Shown: positions 45,810 through 55,990 of the stretch, piece after piece
Layout: the number at the start of each line of letters is the position of its first letter
How positions within the stretch are numbered: the first letter of the stretch is position 1
From: Thereva unica
Taxonomy: Eukaryota > Arthropoda > Insecta > Diptera > Therevidae
Reading direction: 5' to 3'
NCBI GenBank assembly: GCA_949987705.1
Contig: OX465283.1
Coordinates: forward strand, 4,816,207-4,880,206
DNA length: 64,000 nucleotides
Notes under the pieces: model-generated
Told to the model about the DNA's origin: nothing
Seen by the model: only the letters and a program-made list of their open reading frames with translations
The model's database searches: none
Position numbers and translations under genes: made by a program

Positions 45810-48770
45810 TTAATCCCTCGTGGGACATAGGGCGGAAACAGTTGCCCTCCAGCGGACTCTGTTTTGCGCGACAGCTCTTAGCTCTGACCAGGATCTCCCA
45901 GTAGTTGCGGCCTCTGCTAGTAGGGTTCTCCTCCACGTTGTTCTAGGTCTTCCAACTCGACGGGATCCTTGCGGGTTCCAGTCAAGGGCCTGTTTGGCTA
46001 GATTTTCGTTATCGCGTCGCAAGGTGTGGCCAACCCAATTCCATTTCCTTCGCCTGATTTGGTCGTCTATCCTTTCTTGGCCGGCACGGCGCCATAGCTC
46101 TTCATTTGAAATTCTATCTTGCCAGCGGATTTTTAGGATACGACGTAGGCATCTGTTTATGAAGACTTGTAGGCGCCCTGTGATGAATTGGGTGACTTTC
46201 CATGTTTCGCAACCGTATAAAAGAACTGCCTTAACGTTGGAGTTGAACAGCCGCAATTTGGTGTTGGTTGAGATCTCCGTTGATCTCCATATGCGGAACA
46301 AGCATGCATATGCGCTTCGTGCTTTATTTATTCTGGAACTGACATCTTCTTCTGCACCGCCATTTTCGGTAATAATACTACCGAGGTAGCAGAATTTATC
46401 TACCAGTTCCACGTCACGGTTATTCAGCGCAGTTCGTTCAAGTGTGTTTGCATTTATCCGCATTTCTTTGGTTTTATTCGGATTCAGCCTTAAGCCTGCT
46501 AGACTACTTTCTGTTGCCAAATTGTTTAACATGTTTTTTAGCTCCTGATGTCTGTGGGCCAGCAAACAGATATCATCTGCGTAGTCGAGGTCCTTAAGGC
46601 GATCTAGCAAACCCCACTGTATGCCGCCTGTTCTACTATCTAGAGCGCCAACAAGAATGTCATTTATTACTATAAGAAATAGTAATGGGGATAGTAAGCA
46701 TCCTTGTCGTACTCCTGAACTCACCTCAAAGCTGTCGGATAATTTTCCGTTATGGAGAACTCTGCATTTGGAATTGTTGTATAGGGCTTTTATCAATTCT
46801 ATTATCTTATCCGGCAGTCCACGTCGCCGTAATGCCTGCCATATAAAGCTCCTATTAACCGAGTCGAACGCTTTCTCATAATCTACGAAAGCAAGGTAAA
46901 GGGGGGATCGGAATTCAGTAGACTGTTCCACTATTATTCTTAAGGTGTTGATGTGATCTATACATGAACGGCCCTTCCTGAATCCGGCCTGCTGCCTTCT
47001 AAGCGTTTGATCTACTGCCTCTCTTATTCTTGATAGTATAGTGTGGGACAAGATTTTACCCACAGTAGATAATAGACAGATGCCTCTCCAGTTGTCGCAT
47101 ATTGTTAGATCCCCCCTTTTGGGTATTTTGACTATGATACCTTCCGTCCAATCCTCCGGAAAGGTACAGGTGTTCCATGCTAATTCGAGGATTGGCTGAA
47201 GCGCATCTGCTATGAGGCTTGAGTCGGCTTTCAACAATTCTGGCGGGATGCCATCTTTCCCAGCTGCTTTACCATTGGCCATCGCATGAATTGCGGTTAC
47301 TATTTCCGTCTTGGATGGGGCCCGGGTGTTGATTCTTATCGCCTGTGCATTGTTGCTGTTTTCCTGAGGTTCCTGTGTGAGTGAGCCATTCAGGGCGGCG
47401 AAGAAATAATCTCTCCATCTTTGGAGCTGCTCCTCGTCGCTGCACAGCAGCCTTCCATCCGCACTCTTAACGGCATGCTTTTTAGTAGAGTGCTTTCCCG
47501 AGAGCTGTTTAGTAATTTGGTACAGCACTTTACTGTTGCCTGTGTTTGCCGCGTTTTCCGCTTTTTCTGCGAGCTCATTTATCTGCTGCCTTTTATCACG
47601 TCGGACACTTCTCTTAACCTCCCGATGTAATTGGGAGTATTCCCGTTCAAGTTGGTGACGTCTATCCGGGTCGCTTGTAGAGTTTATGTTATTTTTGAGG
47701 GCCCTCCTGCGTTCTATTTTTTGCCAGGTGCTGTCCGAGATCCAATGTTGCCTGTTTCTCTGGACATAACCGATACTCGTTTCCGCAGCCGTCAATATAG
47801 CGCCCTTTGTTGTACTCCACAGGTCTTCAATATTTGTGTCGTCAGAAACGGTTTGCTGGTTTAATATTTGCTGCAGGTTTCCAGCAAATTCTCGCTTTTT
47901 AGCGCTCTCCCGCAAGAGGTCAACGTTAAACCGTCTACGGTTTATAGATTCACGTTGAAAGTTTCTGATTGCAGCGATTCTAAGGCGAATAGTTGCTACT
48001 ACCAAATGGTGGTCGCTTCCAGTGTCCGCTCCCCTGAAGCTCCTGACATCTTCCAGAATGGTTCTCCATCTGCGGCTGACGGCCACATGATCTATCTGAT
48101 TTCTCGTTCTACCATCGGGCGATACCCAGGTCTCTTTGTGTATCTTCTTGTGACAAAAGTAAGTCCCACCTACCATAAGTTGATGGGAAGAACAAAAGTC
48201 AACGAAAAGCTCACCATTGTTATTGGTAACTTGGCTTAGGCCTTGTTTTCCAATTGTTTGTTCAAGACCGGTGTTGTCGTGACCGATTTGTGCATTTAAG
48301 TCACCCATTAATACAATGATGTCTCCCCTTGGAATAGAGCGAAAAACCTCATTCAGTCGCATGTAGAACTCGTCTTTGATGTCATCTTCTGCGTCTTCGG
48401 TTGGAGCATAGCATTGAACTACCGTAGTACTTCTTAGCCTGGTACGTAGGCGCACGGTAATAATCCTCTCAGAAACTGGTGACCAGCTAATGAGGCTAGC
48501 CCTGGCTTCTTTGGTGAGTATTACGCCAACACCACTCCTACGGCTTTCAGTTTCATTTCTCCCAGAATATAAGAAGGACTCGCCATTTGGGCAGATATGT
48601 TCCCCCGCATCGGGCCATCTGGTCTCGCTCAGTCCCATGATCTTGATTTTATATCGATTCATCTCGTTGAGGACTTCATCCAGCCGTCCCTCAGCAAGCA
48701 TTGTTCTCACATTCCATGATCCGATTCGTGTCCTTGTTCGAAAAGCAAAGGTCGTCGTCGTGTTGTCCAT
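45810..48770 (-). CDS. RTE endonuclease-reverse transcriptase
   Basis: 986 residues from the first ATG (48770, MDNTTTTFAFRTRTRIGSWN); an upstream GTG at 48785 is not a likely start. The N-terminal AP-like endonuclease (about 15-245) shows GSWNVRTM, LSETRW, GDLNAQIG, IDHVAVSRRW and SDHHLV, covering the metal and catalytic residues. The reverse transcriptase (about 480-760) shows IVKIPKRGD, NWRGICLL, QAGFRKGRSCIDH, FVDYEKAFDSV, GVRQGCLLSPLLF and YADD. The C-terminus has a GRPRTTWRRT block and ends WRATVSALCPTRD, as in RTE elements. It nicks target DNA and copies its own RNA by target-primed reverse transcription. There is no RNase H domain and no stop or frameshift. Many insect annotations mislabel such proteins as craniofacial development protein 2-like. 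Confidence 0.92.
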   Translation of the reverse strand: MDNTTTTFAFRTRTRIGSWNVRTMLAEGRLDEVLNEMNRYKIKIMGLSETRWPDAGEHICPNGESFLYSGRNETESRRSGVGVILTKEARASLISWSPVSERIITVRLRTRLRSTTVVQCYAPTEDAEDDIKDEFYMRLNEVFRSIPRGDIIVLMGDLNAQIGHDNTGLEQTIGKQGLSQVTNNNGELFVDFCSSHQLMVGGTYFCHKKIHKETWVSPDGRTRNQIDHVAVSRRWRTILEDVRSFRGADTGSDHHLVVATIRLRIAAIRNFQRESINRRRFNVDLLRESAKKREFAGNLQQILNQQTVSDDTNIEDLWSTTKGAILTAAETSIGYVQRNRQHWISDSTWQKIERRRALKNNINSTSDPDRRHQLEREYSQLHREVKRSVRRDKRQQINELAEKAENAANTGNSKVLYQITKQLSGKHSTKKHAVKSADGRLLCSDEEQLQRWRDYFFAALNGSLTQEPQENSNNAQAIRINTRAPSKTEIVTAIHAMANGKAAGKDGIPPELLKADSSLIADALQPILELAWNTCTFPEDWTEGIIVKIPKRGDLTICDNWRGICLLSTVGKILSHTILSRIREAVDQTLRRQQAGFRKGRSCIDHINTLRIIVEQSTEFRSPLYLAFVDYEKAFDSVNRSFIWQALRRRGLPDKIIELIKALYNNSKCRVLHNGKLSDSFEVSSGVRQGCLLSPLLFLIVINDILVGALDSRTGGIQWGLLDRLKDLDYADDICLLAHRHQELKNMLNNLATESSLAGLRLNPNKTKEMRINANTLERTALNNRDVELVDKFCYLGSIITENGGAEEDVSSRINKARSAYACLFRIWRSTEISTNTKLRLFNSNVKAVLLYGCETWKVTQFITGRLQVFINRCLRRILKIRWQDRISNEELWRRAGQERIDDQIRRRKWNWVGHTLRRDNENLAKQALDWNPQGSRRVGRPRTTWRRTLLAEAATTGRSWSELRAVAQNRVRWRATVSALCPTRD

Positions 48771-49074
48771 CCGGTTCCGAGGCACTGTTTGCCGATTCGT
48801 AGCAATAGTGTTTTTTTTATGGGAGCGGGTTGCTAACCCTCAGCCCAACCGACTTAAAAGCTCTGTTTTGTGGCGCAGAGAGCTCGCCATTCGCCCCTCT
48901 CCCGTTAGCTCCTTCCGAAGAAGTACCCCAGGGGGCACCGCGGGGAGGTGGGATTAGGACTTGCTAACAGGTCTGCTTGGTGTTTGATTGCAGTGGATCT
49001 CTTCGGATTTTAATAGAAGTGACAAATCGGGTGTCACCACTTTCCGAGATCTTTGTTAGCCGTTCGCCCCCCAA
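48771..49074 (-). promoter_or_regulatory. RTE 5' untranslated leader
   Basis: About 300 bases between the element's 5' end and its ATG. It contains the phrase GGCTGAGGGTTAGCAACCCG and a run of A near 48811-48818, similar to leaders of other RTE elements as I remember them. It should hold the internal promoter. Confidence 0.55.
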
Positions 49075-49213
49075 CGAGTTCATTTGAGTAGTTGAATTTA
49101 GTTGACACCAGCATCTCTGTGTTTTGTTTGTGATTTGTGACGCGAGTCGAAAATTCAACTCAACCTCAGCTCAACTATTGAACTCATCATATATACATAG
49201 CATAAACAGGCCT

Positions 49214-50980
49214 TTGGACTTCCACATAACAAAAAAGGGAAAAGGGTTATTCAGGTTCACTCTAGTGGTACTCTGACACTACCGTCCGGGTGCAGACCTT
49301 CCTGTTGTAGGCGTGGGTCTTACAGACGGGCGACCACACAATCCTCCTTCTGCTCAATCAATGAAGGATTCTCACCACTTCTTAAAGCAGCCTTCGGGTA
49401 CCATGTGTCCAAGAAGTAGATATATGACCGTCGGGTTTTGACGTCCAGGTTCCAGATTCCTTCAGCTAAAGAGCACTGTTCGAAGCTCAGATGTTTACTT
49501 CATAAAGACTCAACGCCATTTTTTTTGTATTCACGGAAATCACTCCTCCTTACGAAATTTATATCTGCATGTTTTCGGTACAAACTTAAATCATAACATA
49601 ACAAAAAGTATACATTAATTACATGTAGTTACATCGGGCCTATCTTCCAAGTTTCGTAATGTATTTGCATCTTCTTAACGCTTCTTGAGCATATATTTGC
49701 TTAGTCCTCATTTTGTGGATATCATTAGCAGTAATTCCACACCGTTTGAAGCCCACCCATTTTTTTGCATATCTTTATAGCTGCAAGTCAAAGCGCCACA
49801 CGTTAATTAAGGTGCCACAATCGAGGGTTAGTTGCTAATTTAAAATCGTCTGCAATTTCACTTCCTTGTATTATTACCTCAGGTATCAACAGGTAAACAA
49901 AAATTGTGTACATTTCTCCCATTTTTTTTTTTTGCTAAAACAGTTTGCCATAATAATTTTCCATTACCCACCCAGTAACCTTCAACATTCACATTTGCAG
50001 ATATAAAACCGCGGATAATTTTCGGTTAAGAATACACAAAAGTGCGGATCGTTAGCAACTGTTGATACCATAACAGTTTTGGATGTTTCCCATACAACTC
50101 ACCTGTGCTGATGAGCTTCCTACATGAGATCACTTCCCGCCGCAAATATCAAACAATATCGACCGAATTCGACCGATGTTTTGATGCGCTGTTGTGCGGC
50201 ATAATGAAAGGCAGCGAGACACACGTGATCGGTATGCGCTACCTGGACTATAAATAAAAATCTGTCACCTGACATCCACAATTCACACCCTGAAAAAGAT
50301 AAAATTATGAAAACACACAAAAATCTCGAAGAGAGGCGACAAAAGCTTTTTTGAGTGTCGTTCGATAACACCGTCGCGCATTAACGTAAACAACAGACGC
50401 CGTCGTGATGATGGCCCCTGTCGAAAAAAGAAAAATACTGAAGATACCTGAAGACACCTGGAGACACCTGGAGCTGCTTGGAGCCACCAGAATGATTGCA
50501 AGAGTTCAGCCGCATGAATCAAAAATTTCCACGATTCGTCACTGTTGTTGCTCGTTAGTGGGGAGATGCTAATGACGTATTTTGCCACCAGATAAGGAAA
50601 ATATCGCTGCCGTGATCTCAGGTAAATATTTTCAATTATTATTATAAAACTGAAATCGGTTTTCGCGGCTTGTAATTGAGCAGCAGCATGCCGTGTAGGC
50701 CAGATCCGCAGATCCCCAGATACACCCGGATCGGCGCTGATCTGCGCGCGCACTGTGGTGGATACCAGCCATCCTCGCAGGGAGACGGCCTGACATGACA
50801 GGAGCCGGAGCTTATCTGCAATTCAATTCTGGCCGTGCCGGGGCACTGCGCAAGGCCCTGGAGTCCTTGCGATGGTGCCTTCGATGTTAATAGTAAATTT
50901 AATTAGAACATAAAATATGCATTACAAATAGAATCCGTTCAGAATCCTGACGTGAGTCAATAAATAACCAGCCGGGAGCG
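49214..50980. other. Quiet island, no gene identified
   Basis: No transposon motifs were recognised. At 50425-50495 (minus) a short tandem of CAGGTGTCT-like units occurs. The frames at 50120-50371 and 50283-50753 overlap each other and lack domains. Confidence 0.3.
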
Positions 50981-50984
50981 GATC

Positions 50985-51085
50985 GGGGCCCCGACGGTGC
51001 CCCGGCCGGCCTGGGCAGCGCTGCGCGGTTACATCTAGATAAATGTCCCTGTAATCCGATAATATTCATTAGGTATCTCCTTACA
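50985..51085. promoter_or_regulatory. Possible conserved non-coding element with homeodomain-type sites
   Basis: Non-repetitive, non-coding sequence containing TAATCC (51052-51058 region), ATTA words and TCTAGATAAATG, set directly after a very GC-rich GGCC block. The word content is like insect developmental enhancers. This is an impression only. Confidence 0.2.
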
Positions 51086-51999
51086 CTGAAAGTGTTTGTA
51101 CACAGTCGGAGCGGAGCGCAGTTTTACACACCCGATATCGGCTCATTAAAACAAGGGCAGCAAAAGGCAAGATGGATTTGCTTAGCACGAATCCAGCGCA
51201 AAATCCGTCTGCCTTGAGTCCCGGCTCAACTGGGTTGCCAATAGATTTCAACTTTTTCTCAATTTTTTGTAGTTTTGCCCCGGGATGATTAAAACCGGGC
51301 CTGCGATGAGAGAGCGCAAACTCGGACGTGGTGACCCCTTCGCACTGGCGGCCGGCGACACTGGAATCCAAAAACGACAATAATCCCAAGGTCCCGACTC
51401 AAGGCGGGGGGAAAAATTAAAATTTACCGCGACTGCGAATCGCCCAGCGTCGTCGTCACACACACAGCGGATTCCAAAGCAGCCTGCGCAAGTCCTGCAC
51501 GCGGCTGAATCCCGGAGTCTAGGGAGTTGGACTTGTTTTGCGTTTCTTTAATTTATTGCGGGGCTAATTGTCATGCCGCGGACGATAACAGCACGGCTGT
51601 GACAAAAGTCAAGATTAAGTAGTTGGCTACACGCACAAGACATCCTCCAAGGACACTGGTCCCGGGAACAGATCGTGACGAGCTCTAGCCGCTTAACAAG
51701 CAGCGCCGGCACATCCCCGAGCGGGCATCAGTCTCTCCCCGCGCAAACAAATTGCCTTCTTATGTACGGTGGAAACGGCTGCGATAAAGCCGCCGAGTCT
51801 TAGCTAAGCCAGCGCTATTTCCAAAATATTTACACGTCCACCGCGAATGGAGGAGCACCCCAAGACCTCGGCCAGAAAAACCACAGTCACGCCCGCTAAT
51901 TGCTAGGACGAGTGAATCTCCTAAACTTTTGCTTTCGCCACGACTGAAAAGAAGAGCCGAAGCCTAAAAGCCCCAATCATCCGCATTGGAGCCGCCACA
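51086..51999 (+). other. GC-rich region upstream of a candidate 5' exon
   Basis: Transposon-free. The frames at 51081-51463 (minus) have no domain. The last 100 bases could be 5' UTR for the frame at 52000. Confidence 0.3.
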
Positions 52000-52173
52000 A
52001 TGAGCGGCGGACACCCACAAGTCAATGGGAAGCAGCGAAAGTCCCCATCCACAAAAGAGGCCCCATCTCAAAAGATGAGCACTCTTCTCGGTGCATGTCT
52101 TACAAGACGACGTCCGAAGCAACTCACTCAGGCAACAACGACTCCAACAAAAGCCGAATTTCGCTTTCGGCAG
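52000..52173 (+). CDS. Candidate host 5' coding exon
   Basis: The ATG at 52000 sits in an excellent context (GCCGCCACAATGAGC). It opens a basic, serine/threonine-rich stretch, MSGGHPQVNGKQRKSPSTKE, continuing 58 codons to a donor CAG|GTAATT at 52173. Two alternative donors follow: CAG|GTGACT at about 52304 and ACAG|GTAAGAG at about 52356. If the first two are ignored the frame ends by itself at 52308 (102 residues). No domain is recognised. The surrounding island is GC-rich and transposon-free, in keeping with a promoter-proximal exon, but no downstream exon was found. Confidence 0.35.
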
Positions 52174-52750
52174 GTAATTATCATCTGCGCAGGCTCAATG
52201 CGCCTAGACAACATACCGCGGGCCGGAGGGGCTGTGATTGGGCCGAGGAGCAGTTCACTTCCTTCTAGTAACCGTAACGAAAGTCCTTCTGTGCCTTCGG
52301 GCAGGTGACTGTCATTCGGCGAACTCGACTCCCGTGACAAATCGCACAAATTACAGGTAAGAGCTGTTAATGGAATCGTGTTCAACTTTGGTATTTGCTT
52401 TCGTCGGTCTTGAATTGCGCTGGGATCCGGGGCTCGAGTGGCCTCTTCCCTTATGCAAGGTGCGCTGCGAATCGGTCGGCATTATTTGGGCTGTGACTCG
52501 CGGATAACCGGTAGTTCAATAGTGGAATAGATTTTTTTAAATGGACGCAGTAATTGTAGTTATTAGATAATTCTCATGTAATCATCCACAAAGATTCGTA
52601 TTGACGACGATTTGCTGGCGTTTTTTTTGAGAGATTGGTAGCAAATGATGGACAATTGGCAGTGGACTTTTAGGTTATACAACTTCCAGGAAATGTCCTC
52701 AAGTTGTCCATTTATTTACATTCAGTCTGTTTCGGCAGAATGGGTGTAAA
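52174..52750. other. Possible intron of the candidate exon
   Basis: Contains the two further donor-like sites. Nothing else is recognised. Confidence 0.25.
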
Positions 52751-52754
52751 CGGC

Positions 52755-52935
52755 AGAATCACCCTTTGTACTACCAGTTCGTCATGCACTTAAGCGACAT
52801 GACCCTAGTCATAAGTCTAGCTTGGAGATTAGAAGAACATAGAAGAGAGATCTGGGTGGTTCTCCAGTTTTGCGATTTCCGAAATACTGACTGGTCGCGT
52901 TAGTCTCGTCTTGAACGAATTTCTAGACTATAGTT
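52755..52935 (-). mobile_element. Poly-A LINE family, short 3' fragment
   Basis: Shares the family tail words ACCCTTTGTACTACCAGTTCG and AAATACTGACTG with the 41.4-kb copy. It is separated from the next copy by that copy's poly-T. Confidence 0.55.
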
Positions 52936-52975
52936 TGTCTTCTTTTTTTTTTTAATGTGACAAAACCAAGTCTAA

Positions 52976-53103
52976 GTTAAAGAAAGTGACGCTTCAGTCG
53001 AATTACGACTTTCAGCACAGGGTCCCAGAGTGGAAATGCTGAGTTGAGTTTAGGTCCCTGTACTGAAAGTCGTGATTCGACCGAAATGTCACTTTCTTCA
53101 ACT
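52976..53103. repeat. Foldback hairpin in the LINE tail
   Basis: About 45-base arms: AGAAAGTGACGCTTCAGTCG... and, as reverse complement, AGAAAGTGACATTTCGGTCG..., meeting around a short centre near 53030-53050. The word GACTTTCAGCACAGGG recurs once more at 53131. Confidence 0.7.
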
Positions 53104-53565
53104 CAAACGACCTGTCGTGTCCTGACGACTCGACTTTCAGCACAGGGGCCCAAGGTTAGGACCTTTTATACTACCCGTTGCAATGTCTAGTAGTAAGCTT
53201 GTTCAGGCTAGTTTTGTGTTGCGGGACAAATAGGAGGATTGGAACAGCTCCTGTGGTAGTAGCGATAAAGTATAGAGAGGGCTGCTACATTCCTACGATG
53301 GCTTATGACGTCTATGAAGGCGCGAAAGGGGCCATCACCAATGAGTTTCATGGTAGCATTTTGCACATTGTCGAGGCGCCTGCCCAGATGTACGAGTTGT
53401 ATTCACTGGTCCGAATGTAGGTTTTGTAGATTGTAGCCAGGGCTGGATGGAGGAGGAGCTTGCATCTCTAGAGAAACCCAAGGCATTGGGAGGCTTGTTT
53501 GGCGATTTGGATTATGTGATAATTGGAAAGTTCGGTAAGTTCTCTGCGGTAAGAACTATGGGGTG

Positions 53566-53735
53566 CGACAGCGAGGGAGACCTAACCTTCGCTGGAGGGA
53601 TGGCGTAGACCAGGACGCTCAGAGCTTAAGGATTCCAAACTGGATGACATCGGCTCAGAATCGGGATCGGTGGAGAGAACAGTTGCGAGAGGCCAGGACC
53701 GCATCCCGGTTGGAGAGCCGTTAAAGAAGAAGAAG
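53566..53735 (+). mobile_element. C-terminal fragment of a second LINE type (RTE-like)
   Basis: A 52-residue open stretch, RQRGRPNLRWRDGVDQDAQS..., ending WREQLREARTASRLESR at the stop (53722-53724), followed by an AAG microsatellite. The RGRPxLRW..DGV..DWR pattern is the usual last domain of RTE-like or related LINEs. It differs clearly from the 45.8-kb family. It is inserted in opposite orientation within the minus-strand LINE. Confidence 0.6.
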
Positions 53736-54461
53736 ATAATTACATCGCAGATCCTCCGTTCAAGTTATCCCCTAGTATGTTGAGAGTTGAGTCAGCCGTC
53801 AGATTCTTTTTACCCACTGAGAAAGGAGGAACGTCGTTGCAATTTTTGTTGGAGATGAGACAGTACTTCGTTTTGGTGGCGTTAAATTCAACACGATTCA
53901 TGCCGCCCCAATCAAGAATCGATTCCAAATCCTGGTTTATCGAGGTGGACGTTCAGTTCGAAGGAGTAAGACAAATGCAAAGCACCGTCATCAGCGAAGC
54001 AGTGGAGTGGGTTGGAGGGGATTGAGAGAAGATCATTAATGAAGATTAGAAAAAGCGCGGGTGATAGAATTGACCCCTGGGGAACACCAGCCGAAATGGC
54101 GTGGTTGGATTTGACGCCGTGCAATACTACCTTGATAGAATGGCCAGAAAGAAAGCTTTTAACCCAGCTTATACCAATTGCTTGGAGTTTGGTCAACAAA
54201 GCAGGGTGCCATAGTCTGTTAAAAGCGTTTGACATATCTAGAGCAACCAGACCAGACTCACCAAAGCTGTGAATGCTTTGGTTGATACACTCGGTTGAAC
54301 ATAAAAGCAGATCGCCAGTACACCGTTTTGGTGTAAAGCCGTATTGCCGATCGTGTATAATTGGGTTGGATTCTAGATATTTTATCAGCTTTCTATTGAT
54401 TATTGTATCCATGAGAGCGAACTGCTCTTGGGCGATAGTTTAAGGGGTGGCTTCACCTTTT

Positions 54462-54720
54462 TTGGGATGGGCTGAACATGGCCACACCTTGCGACGCGAA
54501 GACGAAAATCTAACCAAACAGGCCCTTGACTGGAATCCGCAAGGATCCCGTCGAGTAGGAAGACCTAGAACAACGTGGAGGAGAACCCTACTAGCAGAAG
54601 CCGCAACACCTGGGAGATCCTGGTGGGAGCCGAGAGCTGTCGCGCAAAACAGAGTCCGCTGAAGGGCAACTGTTTCCGCCCTATGCCCCAGAAGGAGTCA
54701 AGGAGCTTAAAGAAGAAAGA
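54462..54720 (+). mobile_element. RTE 3' fragment (same family as 45.8 kb)
   Basis: Encodes GHTLRREDENLTKQALDWNP and GRPRTTWRRTLLAEAA, closely matching the last 80 residues of the intact RTE. A tryptophan codon has become a stop (54660-54662), and the end is an AAG/AGA microsatellite. It is 5'-truncated and inserted within the minus-strand LINE copy. Confidence 0.8.
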
Positions 54721-54964
54721 AGAAGAACATGAGCTAGTTTCCAAGAGTCAGGAGCCAAGAGGTGAGGCACATTTTTTAAGCCAGTGGATTTGTTGACTTC
54801 GAGCTTTTTAAGGCACCTGAATACCTTTGCTAGACTTTAAGAGCTGTGGTGGCTGTGGTCGAGGATGGATATAGGAAATAAGCGCTAACTAATTTGTGGT
54901 CCGTGCTGCCAAGGAGTGAGCTAATTACAATGGAACCATCCCAACTTTAGATGTGGCACTTTTA

Positions 54965-55610
54965 AGCTCAGGAATCACTCCCATTGTACTACCAGTCCAT
55001 CATGTCGTTGATTAGGGGTCGCCCATAAATTACGTGAGGTGATAGCGTCATCTGCATAGCGGATAGCGGCGGATGCCTGAAGTCCTCATCCGTCAGTCGG
55101 ACTGAGTATTGTGTGGCCTTCATCGGGCCGTGCCTGCCGAGTGGAGTGGAGAAACATGTTTTACTTAATTTAACTCAGTTCTCTGGTTTTTGAGGAAACA
55201 AAATTACGTGATATTTGCCGAGACCCCCCTCTCTACAACGTGAGATTGGGTGGGACTCGGATCGATCCCCCTCCGCCTAACCATCTCACGTAATTAATGG
55301 AAGACCTCTTACGTCCTGGATCAATATCTAGTAGTAAGCTTTGAGTTCGAGTTATCCAATAGGTTATGAGGTGTCGGAAAGGTGTCGAAAGAGACTATGA
55401 ATCTTGCGTTTGAACTATTGGATGTTGAAGAAGTTGTAGGATGACATTGGTGACAAGTAGTTTCGCTACTCTTAGTCTAGAGATCTGTTTTAATTTTTCC
55501 GGAATAGACCAAGTACGGCAAAAGACATTGAGTGGCAGCGTAGTCCCCTGTTGGCTTTTCTCCCTTGACACTAGTTCTGGCAACACTTCTTTCGATGGGT
55601 CTGTTTAAAA
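54965..55610 (-). pseudogene. Poly-A LINE family, C-terminal end with nested MITE
   Basis: Family tail words (CCATTGTACTACCAGTCCATC; ATATCTAGTAGTAAGCTTT) on both sides of the MITE at 55015-55308. Then, in several frames, remains of the C-terminal domain (SYN.L.FKR-like near 55400-55440; LLPEL near 55570-55586). No intact frame. Confidence 0.6.
55015..55308. mobile_element. 294-bp Harbinger-type MITE
   Basis: Ends GGGGTCGCCCATAAATTACG and (reverse complement) GAGGTCTTCCATTAATTACG, followed by TGAG. TTA lies on both sides (55012-55014; 55309-55311). It is inserted in the tail of the LINE copy, whose sequence resumes on the far side. The ends resemble the widespread insect GGGGTCG-CCATAAATTACG element family as I recall it. 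Confidence 0.78.
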
Positions 55611-55990
55611 GGCCCAGTTTTTCCTTGGTTGTAAGTAGGTCGTCAAGTCGTCGTAGAGATAATGCCGGCTCCTAGTGCTATCCAACTTTGACTGGCTAAA
55701 GGTTCTCTGCTTGGCTAGGTTGTCACTGTTCTCGTTCCCATCTATCCAGGCATCCCATTCCCATCTAACCCAGATGCCAAGTATACCATCTAACCCAGAT
55801 ATACCAAGTTCTACCGAGCTTATCTTGCTCAGACCATATCGAGTGTAGAGTTCTTTAAGAGGCTTGACTATCTGTTATTTCCCTGGTAGGCCTTGATAAC
55901 GCTAGTACCTTCGCTTCAAATATACTAGGATAGTGAACTCTTGGTGATCTATGGATGGGTCCTTTTCCATTCATTCTTGTTTAGGGGCAC
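55610..55990 (-). pseudogene. LINE RNase H remnant
   Basis: The minus strand yields FEAKVLALSRPTREITDSQA then, past a frameshift, WEWDAWIDGNENSDNLAKQ. This is the pattern of an RNase H domain (E..A....D.Q; GN...D.LA). It resembles the 30.6-kb fragment type. Broken in several places. Confidence 0.5.

Larger units (their letters stand above)
45795..49074 (-). mobile_element. Full-length RTE-type non-LTR retrotransposon
   Basis: 3280 bp on the minus strand between perfect 11-bp duplications. The 5' end starts TTGGGGGGCGAACGGCTAAC at 49074. A leader of about 300 bases follows, then one long open frame. A very short 3' end (GGGGCACATAGATAG) with a small ATAG repeat comes after the stop, all typical of RTE elements. 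The intact frame and perfect duplication suggest recent, possibly still competent, insertion. Truncated relatives lie at 6.5 and 54.5 kb. Confidence 0.88.
45535..49213. mobile_element. Foldback/MITE-like element interrupted by the RTE
   Basis: Left end GGGCCTGTTTAGACGC (45535) and right end, reverse complement, AGGCCTGTTTATGC (to 49213). Inside each arm, words such as GTTGAGTTGAA, GAACTCGACTC, and GACGCGAGT recur in opposite orientation. Without the RTE and one 11-bp duplication it would be about 390 bp. No clear target duplication is seen. Confidence 0.5.
52945..54960 (-). pseudogene. Poly-A LINE family, long copy broken by three insertions
   Basis: Minus strand, A tail at 52943-52954 (as T). 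The C-terminal domain matches 41.5-42.1 kb at 53158-53460. The reverse transcriptase follows at 53738-54412, with frame 53912-54412 showing HDRQYGFTPKRCTGDLL, LVALDMSNAFNRLWH, SAGVPQGSILSPALF and HCFADD, so the RT core box is intact in that stretch. Upstream (54720-54960) lies part of the endonuclease-RT linker, matching 10.5 and 26.4 kb. The copy is interrupted by a hairpin (52976-53103), an RTE-like tail (53566-53735) and an RTE fragment (54462-54720). It is Jockey/CR1-like by motif, non-functional. Confidence 0.7.

Noticed and set aside
45820..46389. 189-codon plus-strand frame
   Set aside because: Antisense shadow of the RTE reverse transcriptase.
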